A stretch of 64,000 nt of DNA from Congzhengia sp045635085 (GTDB taxonomy: Bacteria; Bacillota; Clostridia; UBA1381; UBA9506): the NCBI GenBank assembly GCA_045635085.1, contig JAZRBM010000013.1, forward strand, positions 186,001 through 250,000, written 5' to 3'. Made by a program: the position numbers and the translations under genes. This document shows, one piece after another, positions 15,034-23,737 of the stretch. The notes under the pieces are model-generated. The model saw only the letters and a list, made by a program, of their open reading frames with translations, was not told the origin of the DNA and searched no databases. How positions within the stretch are numbered: position 1 is the first letter of the stretch; each line of letters begins with the position of its first letter.

Positions 15034-15070
15034 CGAGAACTAATCCGTAAGGGTTAGTTCTTGTTTTTTT
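15034..15070 (+). terminator. Terminator of tRNA-Trp
   Basis: A 13-bp stem (15034-15046 with 15051-15063), GTAA loop, then seven T. Confidence 0.87.
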
Positions 15071-15077
15071 GTTTGAA

Positions 15078-15236
15078 AAGGACTCGAAGCCTGAGAGGGC
15101 TTGGAGCGTTAATAAAATAGTCCTGCGGACTGTTTTTAGCGAACAAGGTGCGTATGCGGGTACTGTGAGGTATAACCTCACGGTCGCCAAGCAGTCAAGA
15201 CTTGCGAAGCAAGACTGTGTCCTTCTACCCCTGCCA
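15078..15236 (+). repeat. tRNA-Trp tail element: inverted T-arm copy, several hairpins, direct copy of tRNA 3' end
   Basis: Same plan as the element after tRNA-Pro but longer and with unrelated inside sequence. It opens with AAGGACTCGAA (15078-15088), the exact reverse complement of tRNA-Trp 15007-15017. The interior holds a long stem around AAAATAGTCC-TGC-GGACTGTTTT, a 10-bp stem ACTGTGAGGT-ATA-ACCTCACGGT (three-base loop), and a bulged stem around TTGC-GAA-GCAA. It closes with GTCCTTCTACCCCTGCCA (15219-15236), identical to the tRNA 3' end at 15012-15029. No protein is recognised in any frame. Confidence 0.8.
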
Positions 15237-15241
15237 GAAAT

Positions 15242-15275
15242 CAGTATCATCTTATGATGGTGCTGTTTTTTTTGT
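15242..15275 (+). terminator. Terminator after the tRNA-Trp tail element
   Basis: A stem CAGTATCAT/ATGGTGCTG with G-T pairs, followed by about eight T. It directly follows the second copy of the tRNA 3' end, as in the tRNA-Pro case. Confidence 0.7.
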
Positions 15276-15291
15276 TTTTAATGCCCTGTAT

Positions 15292-15756
15292 TTATAATTT
15301 ATACAAAAACACTTTAATATATTTTTTTGTAACGTCTATTACGGCATATTCTTCCTTATATGCGATGGATCCCGGATTTAATATGTGTAAATTATCAGTG
15401 TTTTCATAAAATTGTGTATGAGTATGACCAAATATACACATATCAGCATTGTTTTTAGACGCCAGAGTTTTTAAGATATATAAGCCGGATTTTACTCGTT
15501 CTTTATGTCCGTGCGTAACATATAATAAGCGACCTTCGCATTTTATGGTTCTGTTCGTAGGGTAGCGTGAAAAAAAGTCGTTATTACCGCAAACAGCACA
15601 AATTGAGTGTGTTCTTCCGTATACCATTTCTAGATATTCACAATCATCTGCCACGTCGCCACAATGAATTATATGTGTGATATCTTTATGACGACTAATA
15701 GCCTCGTCCATGCCGTTTGTTGTATGGTGGCTGTCACTAAATACTAAAAATTTCAT
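15292..15756 (-). CDS. YfcE/MJ0936-type metallophosphoesterase
   Basis: 154 residues from ATG at 15756 (GGAGGAAC just upstream). Metallophosphoesterase motifs are DSHH at the N-terminus (FSDSHH), HCGDVADD, CGNNDF, THGH and GHTHTQ: the full two-metal site. Members are manganese-dependent phosphodiesterases of unknown physiological substrate. Terminal residues are complete. It stands alone, divergent from recJ. Confidence 0.9.
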   Translation of the reverse strand: MKFLVFSDSHHTTNGMDEAISRHKDITHIIHCGDVADDCEYLEMVYGRTHSICAVCGNNDFFSRYPTNRTIKCEGRLLYVTHGHKERVKSGLYILKTLASKNNADMCIFGHTHTQFYENTDNLHILNPGSIAYKEEYAVIDVTKKYIKVFLYKL

Positions 15757-15840
15757 AGTTCCTCCAAGCGATATAATCACTTTAATTATACGTCAATCTA
15801 AAATAAAAGTAAATAAAAATATTATTTTGTAAAAAGAAGG

Positions 15841-15869
15841 TTGCATATTACTGTAAAAAGTAGTATAAT
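15841..15869 (+). promoter_or_regulatory. Sigma-A promoter of the recJ operon
   Basis: TTGCAT (15841-15846), 17 bp, perfect TATAAT (15864-15869), about 60 bp before the recJ start. Confidence 0.85.
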
Positions 15870-15931
15870 GAAAACAATATTATAAGTTAGCACTATATGT
15901 TGTTGTGCGAGAAAAATGAGGAAAAAATTAA

Positions 15932-17641
15932 ATGAAGAAAAAAAAGTGGATATTCATGCATAAAGAAAATAAGTTAGAAGATGTAAAATCTTTAAGTGAA
16001 ACTTATAGTGTTGCTCCTGTTATTGCAACGATTATGCTAAACAGAGAAATCACAGAACCTAAAACTTTCCTTGTTCCTTCAGAGGAATTTCTTTTGGATC
16101 CTTTTTTAATGCTCGGAATGGAAAAAGCGACAGAACGTATATTAAGAGCGATTGATAACAACGAAAAAATTGCAGTATACGGAGATTATGACGTAGATGG
16201 AATTACGTCAACTGCAATAATGGTTAAATTTCTTCGTTCTCATAAAGTCGATGTGATTTATTATATTCCTGACAGACATGAGGAAGGGTATGGTATCAAT
16301 ACTGACGCAATTGATAAAATACACGCACAAGGTGTCACATTATTAATTACGGTTGACTGCGGAATTACTGCAGTTAAGGAAATAGCATATGCAAAAGAAC
16401 TGGGTATAGAAACTATTATCACAGACCACCACGAATGCAAGGATGAAACTCCTGATGCTTATTGTCTTTTAAATCCTAAGCAACAGGACTGCAAATATCC
16501 ATTTAAAAAGCTTGCGGGTGTTGGTGTTGCATTCAAACTTCTGCAGGCCTTAACACGTAAAATGCATTTTCATATGAGGGAATTAATTGATGAATATATA
16601 GATTTGGTTGCAATCGGAACAATTGCTGACGTAATGCCATTAGTTGGCGAAAACAGAATTATTGTAAAAAGAGGCTTAGAGCTTTTAAAATACACCGCAA
16701 ATCGCGGTATAAGAGCTTTGGCTGAAGTTGCTGATATTAATCTTTCTACAGTTCAGACCGGAACCATTGGTTTTATGTTGGCACCCAGAATCAACGCAGC
16801 AGGAAGAATGGGTAATCCGATGTGTGCTGTAGAGCTTCTTTTAGCAAGGGACGATATGTCGGCCAAAAAATATGCCCAAATCCTGAATGATAAAAACAGA
16901 GAACGCCAGGAAACAGAAATAAGCATCTTAGAAGACGCACTGACTATTATAGAAGAAACGCCTTCGATTAAGGAAGATTTTATTATAGTTTTGTCTCACG
17001 AAGGATGGCATCACGGAATTATTGGTATTGTTGCATCTAAAATCTCAGAGAGATTCAATAAACCATGCATATTAATAAGTACTGATGGCGAAAACGGCAA
17101 AGGCTCGGGCAGAAGTATCCGCTCGTTTAATCTTTTTAAAGCACTTGAAAATTCGTCACACCTAATGCAGAAATTCGGTGGGCATGATTTGGCTGCAGGT
17201 TTATCTATTAAGGCGGAAAATATTGACAAATTCAGAAAAGAAATAAACGAATATGCTAAAAACTGTCTTACAGAAGATGATTTTGTGCCAATTTTATATA
17301 TTGACTCAGAGCTCCCGCCGCCGTATATCAATATGAACACAGCGGAAAAATTATCAATTTTAGAGCCTTATGGAATGGGCAATGCCTGCCCTTTGTTCTA
17401 TGCTGAAAATTTAAAAATTTCGCAAATCAGACCACTGAGCGACGGAAAGCATATAAAACTCATTTTGACGCACGATAACAGAACACTTGAAACCGTCGGG
17501 TTTAATATGGGTGAATTTGCTGATGTGTTGTCTGTAAACGACAAAATTGATATTGTATTCAATATTGATATAAATATTTACAGAGGCGCAAGACAGCTTC
17601 AGATTTTGTTAAAGGACATTAAAATTCATCAATCGGAATAG
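15932..17641 (+). CDS. recJ: Single-stranded-DNA exonuclease RecJ
   Basis: A 569-residue DHH-family 5'-3' exonuclease. Motifs: YGDYDVDGITS (Asp85, Asp87, Asp89) and the eponymous DHH at 165-167 (IITDHHE), with a DHHA1 domain around GKGSGRSIRSF and an OB-type domain at the C-terminus. It acts in recombinational and mismatch repair. The length is that of compact Firmicute RecJ. It is first in a run of plus-strand genes; relA/spoT follows after 10 bp, a common neighbour in Clostridia. Confidence 0.95.
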   Translation: MKKKKWIFMHKENKLEDVKSLSETYSVAPVIATIMLNREITEPKTFLVPSEEFLLDPFLMLGMEKATERILRAIDNNEKIAVYGDYDVDGITSTAIMVKFLRSHKVDVIYYIPDRHEEGYGINTDAIDKIHAQGVTLLITVDCGITAVKEIAYAKELGIETIITDHHECKDETPDAYCLLNPKQQDCKYPFKKLAGVGVAFKLLQALTRKMHFHMRELIDEYIDLVAIGTIADVMPLVGENRIIVKRGLELLKYTANRGIRALAEVADINLSTVQTGTIGFMLAPRINAAGRMGNPMCAVELLLARDDMSAKKYAQILNDKNRERQETEISILEDALTIIEETPSIKEDFIIVLSHEGWHHGIIGIVASKISERFNKPCILISTDGENGKGSGRSIRSFNLFKALENSSHLMQKFGGHDLAAGLSIKAENIDKFRKEINEYAKNCLTEDDFVPILYIDSELPPPYINMNTAEKLSILEPYGMGNACPLFYAENLKISQIRPLSDGKHIKLILTHDNRTLETVGFNMGEFADVLSVNDKIDIVFNIDINIYRGARQLQILLKDIKIHQSE

Positions 17642-17651
17642 AGGTGATCAT

Positions 17652-19838
17652 ATGGTTTTTGCAACGCATGATTTTGAAGCTTTAAAAGAAAAAATTCTAA
17701 AAACAAATCCAAATTTTAATATCGAGAAATTAGAAAAAGCATACGCCTTGGCTGAAAAGGCTCACATCGGGCAAAATCGTGCTTCAGGAGAACCGTATGT
17801 TACTCATCCGTTAGAGGTTGCATACATTTTAGCTGATTTAGAACTCGATTGTGATACCTTGGTCGGCGCACTTCTTCATGACGTAGTAGAGGATACAGAC
17901 TATACATTAAACGATATAAGAAGTGATTTTGGCGATAGTGTTGCAACTATTGTAGATGGCGTTACAAAGCTGGGAAAAATCCAGTATATAACAGCAGAAG
18001 AGCAGCAAGTCGAAAACATAAGAAAAATGCTTCTTGCAATGGCAAAAGATGTTCGGGTAATTTTGATTAAACTTGCCGACAGACTTCACAACATGCGTAC
18101 AATAACCGCAAAATCCGAGATGAAACAGCGTGAAAAAGCACGTGAAACGTTAGAAGTATACGCTGCTTTAGCTCACAGACTTGGTATGTCAAAAATAAAA
18201 TGGGAACTTGAAGATTTATCTTTAAGATACATAGACCCAGTTGCATACAAAGAAATAACAGAGTCGATAAATTTAAAAAAGCAAGAACGCGAGCAATTTA
18301 TAAGTGATATTATAGATACCTTAAAACAAAAAACTGCTGAAATTGATATTCCGTCTACCATTACGGGAAGAGCTAAGCATTTTTACAGCATCTATAGAAA
18401 AATGTATACTCAGCAAAAATCAATAGATGAACTGTACGATTTATTTGCAGTTCGTATTATTGTGGATTCAATCAGTGAATGCTATGCTGTTTTAGGTATG
18501 GTTCATGAGCTTTATCATCCTATTCCGCGTAGGTTTAAGGATTATATAGCTATGCCAAAACCCAATATGTATCAATCACTCCACACAACGGTTATAGGCC
18601 CCAATGGCACACCGTTTGAGATACAGATACGTACTTGGGAAATGCATCATGTGGCAGAATATGGTATTGCCGCTCACTGGAAATATAAAGAAGGTGTTGA
18701 CAAAAAAACAGAGGTTGACACTAAACTTGAGTGGATACGCCAACTTCTTGAAATTCAAAATAACGTCGTTGACACAGATGACTTTATGCGTACATTAAAG
18801 ATTGACCTTTTTGCTGACGAGGTTTTCGTCTTTACACCTAAAGGTGATATTGTAAATCTTCCTGCTGGTTCTACCCCCATTGATTTTGCTTTTTCCATTC
18901 ACAGTGCTGTAGGCTGTAGAATGCAAGGGGTAAAGATCAACGGAAAAATCTCAACTCTTGACTATATCCTGCAAAATGGTGATATTGTAGATATTATGAC
19001 ATCTTCGTCTGTTAAAGGACCGAGTCGTGACTGGTTGAAACTTTGTAAAACATCACAAGCAAGAACAAAAATCAATCAATGGCTCAAAAAAGAACGCAGA
19101 GAAGAGAATATCCAACACGGAAAAGAACTTATTGATAAAGAATTAAAAAGAATCAATCTTTCGCATAATCAGCTTTTCAGAAGTGAATGGGTTGAAATGC
19201 TTTGTAAAAAATACACTTTTTCGTCTATCGATGATATTTACGCTGCTGTTGGATATGGCGGGCTAACTGTAAACAAAGTTATCAGTAGGCTAAGAGAAGA
19301 GTATAGAAAAGTCCAAAAAGCAGAAGATGCTAAAGTTATCCCCGTTGTTGACGGAACGCAAAATCGCAGAAAATCATCAAGCAACGGCGTAGTAGTTGAA
19401 GGGATAGAAGATTGCCTTGTCAGATTTTCGCGTTGCTGTTCGCCTGTTCCGGGCGATGATATAATCGGTTATATTACCCGAGGCAGAGGAGTTAGTATAC
19501 ACAGAAAGGATTGTCCTAATGTTTTAAGCAGTAAAAACAGTGGCGAGAAAGAAAGACTCATCGGCGTTCATTGGGAGACAGATTTAGACCAAAAAGGCTC
19601 ATATTTAACGCAAATCCAGGTTTATGCAAACGACCGAAAAGGACTCTTGGCTGAAATTGCAAGCACTATCTCAGACCTTAAGATTTTAATAACGGCTATA
19701 AATTCAAAACTGTTAAAAGATAACGTTGTGGTCGTTAATTTTACCATAGAAATCAAGTCTAAACCAGAGCTTGATACTTTAGCAAAAAAACTTAAAAACA
19801 TCAAAGGTGTTTTTGATGTTAAACGAAAATCGGAGTAA
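17652..19838 (+). CDS. relA: Bifunctional (p)ppGpp synthetase/hydrolase
   Basis: A 728-residue Rel protein. In order: HD hydrolase domain (His52, His76-Asp77 in ALLHDVVEDTDY), synthetase domain (GRAKHFYSIYRKM, then YQSLHTTVIGP), TGS domain (VFVFTPKGDIVNLPAGSTPIDFAF), a central helical/zinc-finger region with RCCSPVPGDDIIGY, and a C-terminal ACT domain (VYANDRKGLLAEIAS). With an intact HD motif it should both make and degrade the alarmone. Good ribosome site (GAGGTGA). Confidence 0.96.
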   Translation: MVFATHDFEALKEKILKTNPNFNIEKLEKAYALAEKAHIGQNRASGEPYVTHPLEVAYILADLELDCDTLVGALLHDVVEDTDYTLNDIRSDFGDSVATIVDGVTKLGKIQYITAEEQQVENIRKMLLAMAKDVRVILIKLADRLHNMRTITAKSEMKQREKARETLEVYAALAHRLGMSKIKWELEDLSLRYIDPVAYKEITESINLKKQEREQFISDIIDTLKQKTAEIDIPSTITGRAKHFYSIYRKMYTQQKSIDELYDLFAVRIIVDSISECYAVLGMVHELYHPIPRRFKDYIAMPKPNMYQSLHTTVIGPNGTPFEIQIRTWEMHHVAEYGIAAHWKYKEGVDKKTEVDTKLEWIRQLLEIQNNVVDTDDFMRTLKIDLFADEVFVFTPKGDIVNLPAGSTPIDFAFSIHSAVGCRMQGVKINGKISTLDYILQNGDIVDIMTSSSVKGPSRDWLKLCKTSQARTKINQWLKKERREENIQHGKELIDKELKRINLSHNQLFRSEWVEMLCKKYTFSSIDDIYAAVGYGGLTVNKVISRLREEYRKVQKAEDAKVIPVVDGTQNRRKSSSNGVVVEGIEDCLVRFSRCCSPVPGDDIIGYITRGRGVSIHRKDCPNVLSSKNSGEKERLIGVHWETDLDQKGSYLTQIQVYANDRKGLLAEIASTISDLKILITAINSKLLKDNVVVVNFTIEIKSKPELDTLAKKLKNIKGVFDVKRKSE

Positions 19839-19842
19839 AATT

Positions 19843-20463
19843 ATGATAATTATTAAAGAAAGCGTTGGAATAATGGGAGTAAACTGTTATATTATAGGCG
19901 ATAAATCCGAAGCCATAATAGTTGACCCGGGCAGTGATGCAAAAAGTATAATAAAAATACTTAAAGAAAACGAAATAACAGCAAAATACATTCTACTTAC
20001 ACACTGTCATTTTGACCATATTTTAGCAGTAGAGGACTTAATTCAGGAAATAGGTGTAAAGTTAATTGCTTGTCACTTGGAAAAAGACAATCTTTTAAAC
20101 CCAAGCATTAATTACACTGACAAATATTCAAGAAAACCACTTTCTCTGTCGGCAGATGAATATTTAAAAGATGGAGATATTTTAAAAAGCGGAGAATACG
20201 AGTTTACTGCTATAGAAACGCCCGGACACACTTTGGGTAGTATGTGTTTGTACTGCAGAAATAAAAATCTTTTAATCTCTGGCGATACACTTTTTTATAC
20301 AAGTGTAGGCAGATGTGACTTAGCAACAGGTAACGAGGAAGCTTTGATAAAAAGTATAAAAGAAAAGCTTTTCATACTGCCTGATAATACCGTAGTTTTG
20401 CCCGGACACGGGGAAAATACATCTATCGGTTTTGAAAAAACAAACAATCCATTTATCTATTAG
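19843..20463 (+). CDS. MBL-fold metallo-hydrolase (glyoxalase II-like)
   Basis: 206 residues from ATG at 19843. The zinc motif THCHFDH is at about residues 59-65, with further ligands in ETPGHTLGS, SGDTLF and PGHGENT. The family includes hydroxyacylglutathione hydrolase-like proteins found in organisms without glutathione, with unknown thioester substrates. It starts 4 bp after relA ends, a classic rel-MBL arrangement in Firmicutes, so co-translation is likely. Confidence 0.9.
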   Translation: MIIIKESVGIMGVNCYIIGDKSEAIIVDPGSDAKSIIKILKENEITAKYILLTHCHFDHILAVEDLIQEIGVKLIACHLEKDNLLNPSINYTDKYSRKPLSLSADEYLKDGDILKSGEYEFTAIETPGHTLGSMCLYCRNKNLLISGDTLFYTSVGRCDLATGNEEALIKSIKEKLFILPDNTVVLPGHGENTSIGFEKTNNPFIY

Positions 20464-20472
20464 GTGAGTATA

Positions 20473-21663
20473 GTGAAGCAACAAGAGAAAACAATTCCCT
20501 GGGGAACTTTAGTAGGCATAAGACCTGTAAAAAGAGTAGTTAATATGCTGACTATGGGAAAAAGTGAAGCAGAGATAACAAAAATCTTAAAAGAAGAGTA
20601 TGAGGTAAGTGATAAAAAAATTGACCTTTCGTTGGCTATTGCCAAATGTGAAACCGAGCTTATTTCAACTTTTCCCGAAAATGCAATATCTTTATATATT
20701 CATATCCCTTTTTGTCCGTCAAAGTGCGCTTACTGTTCTTTTGCATCTATGCCGGTATCTGAAATGCAACATTTCGTCGAGCCTTATTTGTACGCGTTGT
20801 TTGATGAGCTGGACACGATAAAAAAAGTAGTTGAAGATTTGAATTTTTCAATAATAAGCGTATATATTGGTGGCGGTACACCTACATCTTTATTATCTAT
20901 AGAGCTTGATAATCTGCTGAATAAATTAGAAAAAACATTCGATTTATCCAGTTGCCGCGAGTTTACGATTGAGGCAGGAAGGCCAGATACAATCACAAAA
21001 AGCAAGCTCGAAGTAATGAAAAAACATAACGTAGACAGAATAAGCATAAATCCGCAATCTATGAATGACAAAACCTTGTCTGTTATAGGAAGAAAACATT
21101 CAGTAGAGCAGATATATACAGCGTATAATCTTGCTCGCAAGATAGGATTTAAGTCTATAAATATGGATGTAATCGCAGGACTTCCTGAGGAAAGTTTATC
21201 TGATTTTATGAAAACAATCGACGCTGTTATTGATTTAGCACCTGAAAATATTACCGTGCATACTATGAGCATAAAACGTGCTGCAAGACTTAATCAAATT
21301 GGTGATTTTGATACCTTGCCACAGTGTGATTGTGTAGATAAGATGATTGATTATTCACATTCAAAATTAAAAGAAAACGGATATATGCCTTATTATCTTT
21401 ACAGACAAAAAAATATTTTGGGCGATTTGGAAAACACAGGATTTTTTAAAGGCAATACACAGGGAATATACAATGTCTGTATGATGGAAGAAGTAAGAAC
21501 GGTAATTTCTGCAGGGGTTGGCGCAGTGACTAAACTTGTAAAAAATGACAGAATTGAGAGAATATTCAACGTCAAAGACGTCAGGGAATACATAAACAGA
21601 GCAGAGGAAATGCGAAAACGCAAAGATTATATATACGAATTTTATAATAATTTGGAGGTATAA
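20473..21663 (+). CDS. hemZ: HemZ-like radical SAM coproporphyrinogen dehydrogenase
   Basis: About 396 residues. The start at GTG 20473 is preferred because AGGTGAG lies 5 nt upstream; GTG at 20464 has no ribosome site. An N-terminal PWGTLVGIRPVKR segment is typical of HemZ and absent from HemW/HemN. The radical-SAM motif is FCPSKCAYCSF. Members are annotated as oxygen-independent coproporphyrinogen III dehydrogenases, though many HemZ/HemW relatives act as heme chaperones; no other heme gene is in the window. Confidence 0.9.
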   Translation: MKQQEKTIPWGTLVGIRPVKRVVNMLTMGKSEAEITKILKEEYEVSDKKIDLSLAIAKCETELISTFPENAISLYIHIPFCPSKCAYCSFASMPVSEMQHFVEPYLYALFDELDTIKKVVEDLNFSIISVYIGGGTPTSLLSIELDNLLNKLEKTFDLSSCREFTIEAGRPDTITKSKLEVMKKHNVDRISINPQSMNDKTLSVIGRKHSVEQIYTAYNLARKIGFKSINMDVIAGLPEESLSDFMKTIDAVIDLAPENITVHTMSIKRAARLNQIGDFDTLPQCDCVDKMIDYSHSKLKENGYMPYYLYRQKNILGDLENTGFFKGNTQGIYNVCMMEEVRTVISAGVGAVTKLVKNDRIERIFNVKDVREYINRAEEMRKRKDYIYEFYNNLEV

Positions 21664-21667
21664 AGAA

Positions 21668-22120
21668 ATGAAGTGTCCTTTTTGCGAATTTGAAGAAAGC
21701 AAGGTAATTGATTCAAGACCTACAGACGAGGGAGAAGCAATAAGAAGACGTCGCGAGTGCTTAAATTGCGCAAAACGTTTCACAACCTACGAAAAAATCG
21801 AAACAATACCACTTATGGTAATCAAAAAAGATGGCTCTCGTCAAATGTTTGACAGAGAAAAGCTTTTAAATGGTATTATAAGAGCATGTGAAAAGCGTCC
21901 TGTTGCGACGTCTGATATGGAACACATTGTGAACGAAATTGAAACAGCTACGCAAAATCTTTTAGAACGTGAAATTTCATCACAAAAAATTGGTGAAATG
22001 GTTATGGAGCGTCTGCCTGCGATTGACGAGGTTGCATATGTTCGTTTTGCTTCGGTATACAGACAATTCAAAGACATCAATACCTTTGTAGAAGAGGTAA
22101 ATAAATTACTTAAGAGGTAA
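21668..22120 (+). CDS. nrdR: Transcriptional repressor NrdR
   Basis: A 150-residue complete NrdR: N-terminal zinc ribbon (CPFC near residues 3-6 and CLNC near 34-37) and an ATP-cone domain (PLMVIKKDGSRQMFDREKLLNGI). It represses ribonucleotide reductase genes at NrdR boxes depending on bound ATP/dATP. No ribonucleotide reductase is in the window. Confidence 0.97.
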   Translation: MKCPFCEFEESKVIDSRPTDEGEAIRRRRECLNCAKRFTTYEKIETIPLMVIKKDGSRQMFDREKLLNGIIRACEKRPVATSDMEHIVNEIETATQNLLEREISSQKIGEMVMERLPAIDEVAYVRFASVYRQFKDINTFVEEVNKLLKR

Positions 22121-22122
22121 TT

Positions 22123-22794
22123 ATGGTTAACATAGGAAACAGCTGGGATGAGCTGTTAAAGGAAGAATTTTCAAAAGAATATTATCTAAATCTTCGAAAA
22201 ACTTTAGCGGCAGAATACAAAACAAAAACGATATATCCCGCGATGGAAAACATATTTAACGCGCTAAAATATACTTCTTTTGAGGATGTTAAGGTTCTTC
22301 TTTTGGGACAGGACCCTTACCACGGGGAAGGTCAGGCTCACGGGCTTTGTTTTTCTGTGCAAAAAGGAGTTTTAAAACCACCCTCTCTTAAAAATATGTT
22401 TAAAGAACTACAAGCTGATTTAGGCATTAGTGCTCCTTCACACGGATGTTTGACTTCTTGGGCAAAACAGGGCGTATTGCTTTTAAATACAGTTTTAACT
22501 GTTAGAGAAGGAGAACCCAATTCGCATAAAAAAATTGGCTGGACAATATTTACGGACAGAATCATTGAACTTTTAAATGAAAGAGAAGACCCTGTAATAT
22601 TTGTCCTGTGGGGAAAAAACGCAATTGACAAACTACCTCTTATAACAAATAGCAACCATTATGTATTAACTGCTGCACATCCTAGTCCATTATCTGCATC
22701 ACGGGGATTTTTTGGGTGCAAGCATTATTCTAAAATTAATAATATTCTGTCTTCAATAGGAAAAGAGCCTATCGATTGGAAAATACCTGAGTAA
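22123..22794 (+). CDS. ung: Uracil-DNA glycosylase, family 1
   Basis: 223 residues with the catalytic water-activating motif GQDPYHGEGQAHG near residue 62 and the DNA-intercalation motif HPSPLSASRGFFG near residue 187. It removes uracil from DNA as the first step of base excision repair. Starts 2 bp after nrdR. Confidence 0.97.
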   Translation: MVNIGNSWDELLKEEFSKEYYLNLRKTLAAEYKTKTIYPAMENIFNALKYTSFEDVKVLLLGQDPYHGEGQAHGLCFSVQKGVLKPPSLKNMFKELQADLGISAPSHGCLTSWAKQGVLLLNTVLTVREGEPNSHKKIGWTIFTDRIIELLNEREDPVIFVLWGKNAIDKLPLITNSNHYVLTAAHPSPLSASRGFFGCKHYSKINNILSSIGKEPIDWKIPE

Positions 22795-22809
22795 AAGAAA
22801 AGAGTAAGT

Positions 22810-23658
22810 ATGAATTATATAATTTTTGACCTTGAATGGAATAGATATACCAAAGCTGTTAAGCTGCGTTGCCCGGATGAAATTATTCAAATCGGTGCTG
22901 TAAAATATAATGAAAAAATGGAGCACATTGCTTCGTTTAATACATATATAACACCTGTCCTTTATAGGAAAATGGAGCCTACTGTCCAAAAAATAACAGG
23001 ACTTTCTATTAGTTTATTAAAAAAAGAGGGAATACTTTTTTCAGAGGCCATAACTAAATTTAAGGATTTTATTGGTGAAGACAGCGTTATTATGTCATGG
23101 GGATTTCAGGATGCAGAAATTTTACGCAAGAATTGCGCGTATTTTTGCAAGAACATGCCTACTACTTTTTTGAAAAAATTTGCAGACGTTCAAAGGTACG
23201 TCACCAATATTTTATCAGAGAACGGAAATAATCAGATAGGCGTAAAAACTGCAGCAGATAAGCTTTTGATACCTTATGAAGAAAGCAAACTTCACGATGC
23301 TTTGGTTGATGCCGAAATATCGGGAAAAGTTTTTGCCAGAATTTTTAATCACGAAAAATTCGCAAGATACATAGTAGATGCCTCGAGTAAATCAAATTCT
23401 TTTAAGGATGTACCTATTATAGATTTAAACAGCAAACTCATTGACAAATCCGTATTTAAAATACGTTGTCAAGAATGTGGACGCCCTATAAGAAGGCATA
23501 ATGTATGGAGCCTGAGCGGAAGTAAATTTGTCTCATACCAGACCTGCAGAAGGTGTAAAAAAAGGTATTTTTGCTCCGTTGAAATTTTAAAATCATACGG
23601 TAATGTAATCAAATACAAAAAGAAAATTAAAAATATTGAAGAACCCACTATTAAATAG
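22810..23658 (+). CDS. DEDDh 3'-5' exonuclease (KapD-like) with C-terminal zinc ribbon
   Basis: 282 residues. The exonuclease fold is at 1-185: Exo I IIFDLEWN (Asp, Glu), Exo II SWGFQDAEIL, Exo III HDALVDAEIS (His, Asp). The family includes ERI-1/KapD proteins that trim RNA or single-stranded DNA. The final 70 residues add a CxxC...CxxC pair (RCQECGRPIRR and QTCRRCKKRY), a probable zinc ribbon not part of the exonuclease core, which may bind nucleic acid. Its substrate is unknown. A terminator overlaps the stop codon. Confidence 0.85.
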   Translation: MNYIIFDLEWNRYTKAVKLRCPDEIIQIGAVKYNEKMEHIASFNTYITPVLYRKMEPTVQKITGLSISLLKKEGILFSEAITKFKDFIGEDSVIMSWGFQDAEILRKNCAYFCKNMPTTFLKKFADVQRYVTNILSENGNNQIGVKTAADKLLIPYEESKLHDALVDAEISGKVFARIFNHEKFARYIVDASSKSNSFKDVPIIDLNSKLIDKSVFKIRCQECGRPIRRHNVWSLSGSKFVSYQTCRRCKKRYFCSVEILKSYGNVIKYKKKIKNIEEPTIK

Positions 23659-23688
23659 CTTACTGACCCGCAGTAAGCTATTTTTTTG
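23653..23688 (+). terminator. Terminator of the recJ-to-exonuclease gene run
   Basis: A 13-bp stem AAATAGCTTACTG/CAGTAAGCTATTT with loop ACCCG and seven T. The left arm contains the stop codon of the exonuclease gene. Confidence 0.92.
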
Positions 23689-23737
23689 TAGCAAGTTTGT
23701 GTTTTTTTAATATATTGATAACAAAGGAGAGATTTTC

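Noticed and set aside
14172..15236. The tRNA genes as the integration site through which the microcompartment operon arrived
   Set aside because: Integrases use the 3' end of tRNAs, and the operon lies on the 5' side of tRNA-Pro; no integrase or direct repeat flanks the operon.
14867..15250. N-terminal extension of the ComEA-like protein to 264 residues
   Set aside because: It would be translated from the complement of tRNA-Trp and the tail element; the ATG at 14866 directly before the membrane helix is the natural start.
23689..23737. TPP or other riboswitch before the ThiXYZ-like ABC transporter
   Set aside because: The leader is only about 50 bp and has no conserved THI-box sequence or long pairing.
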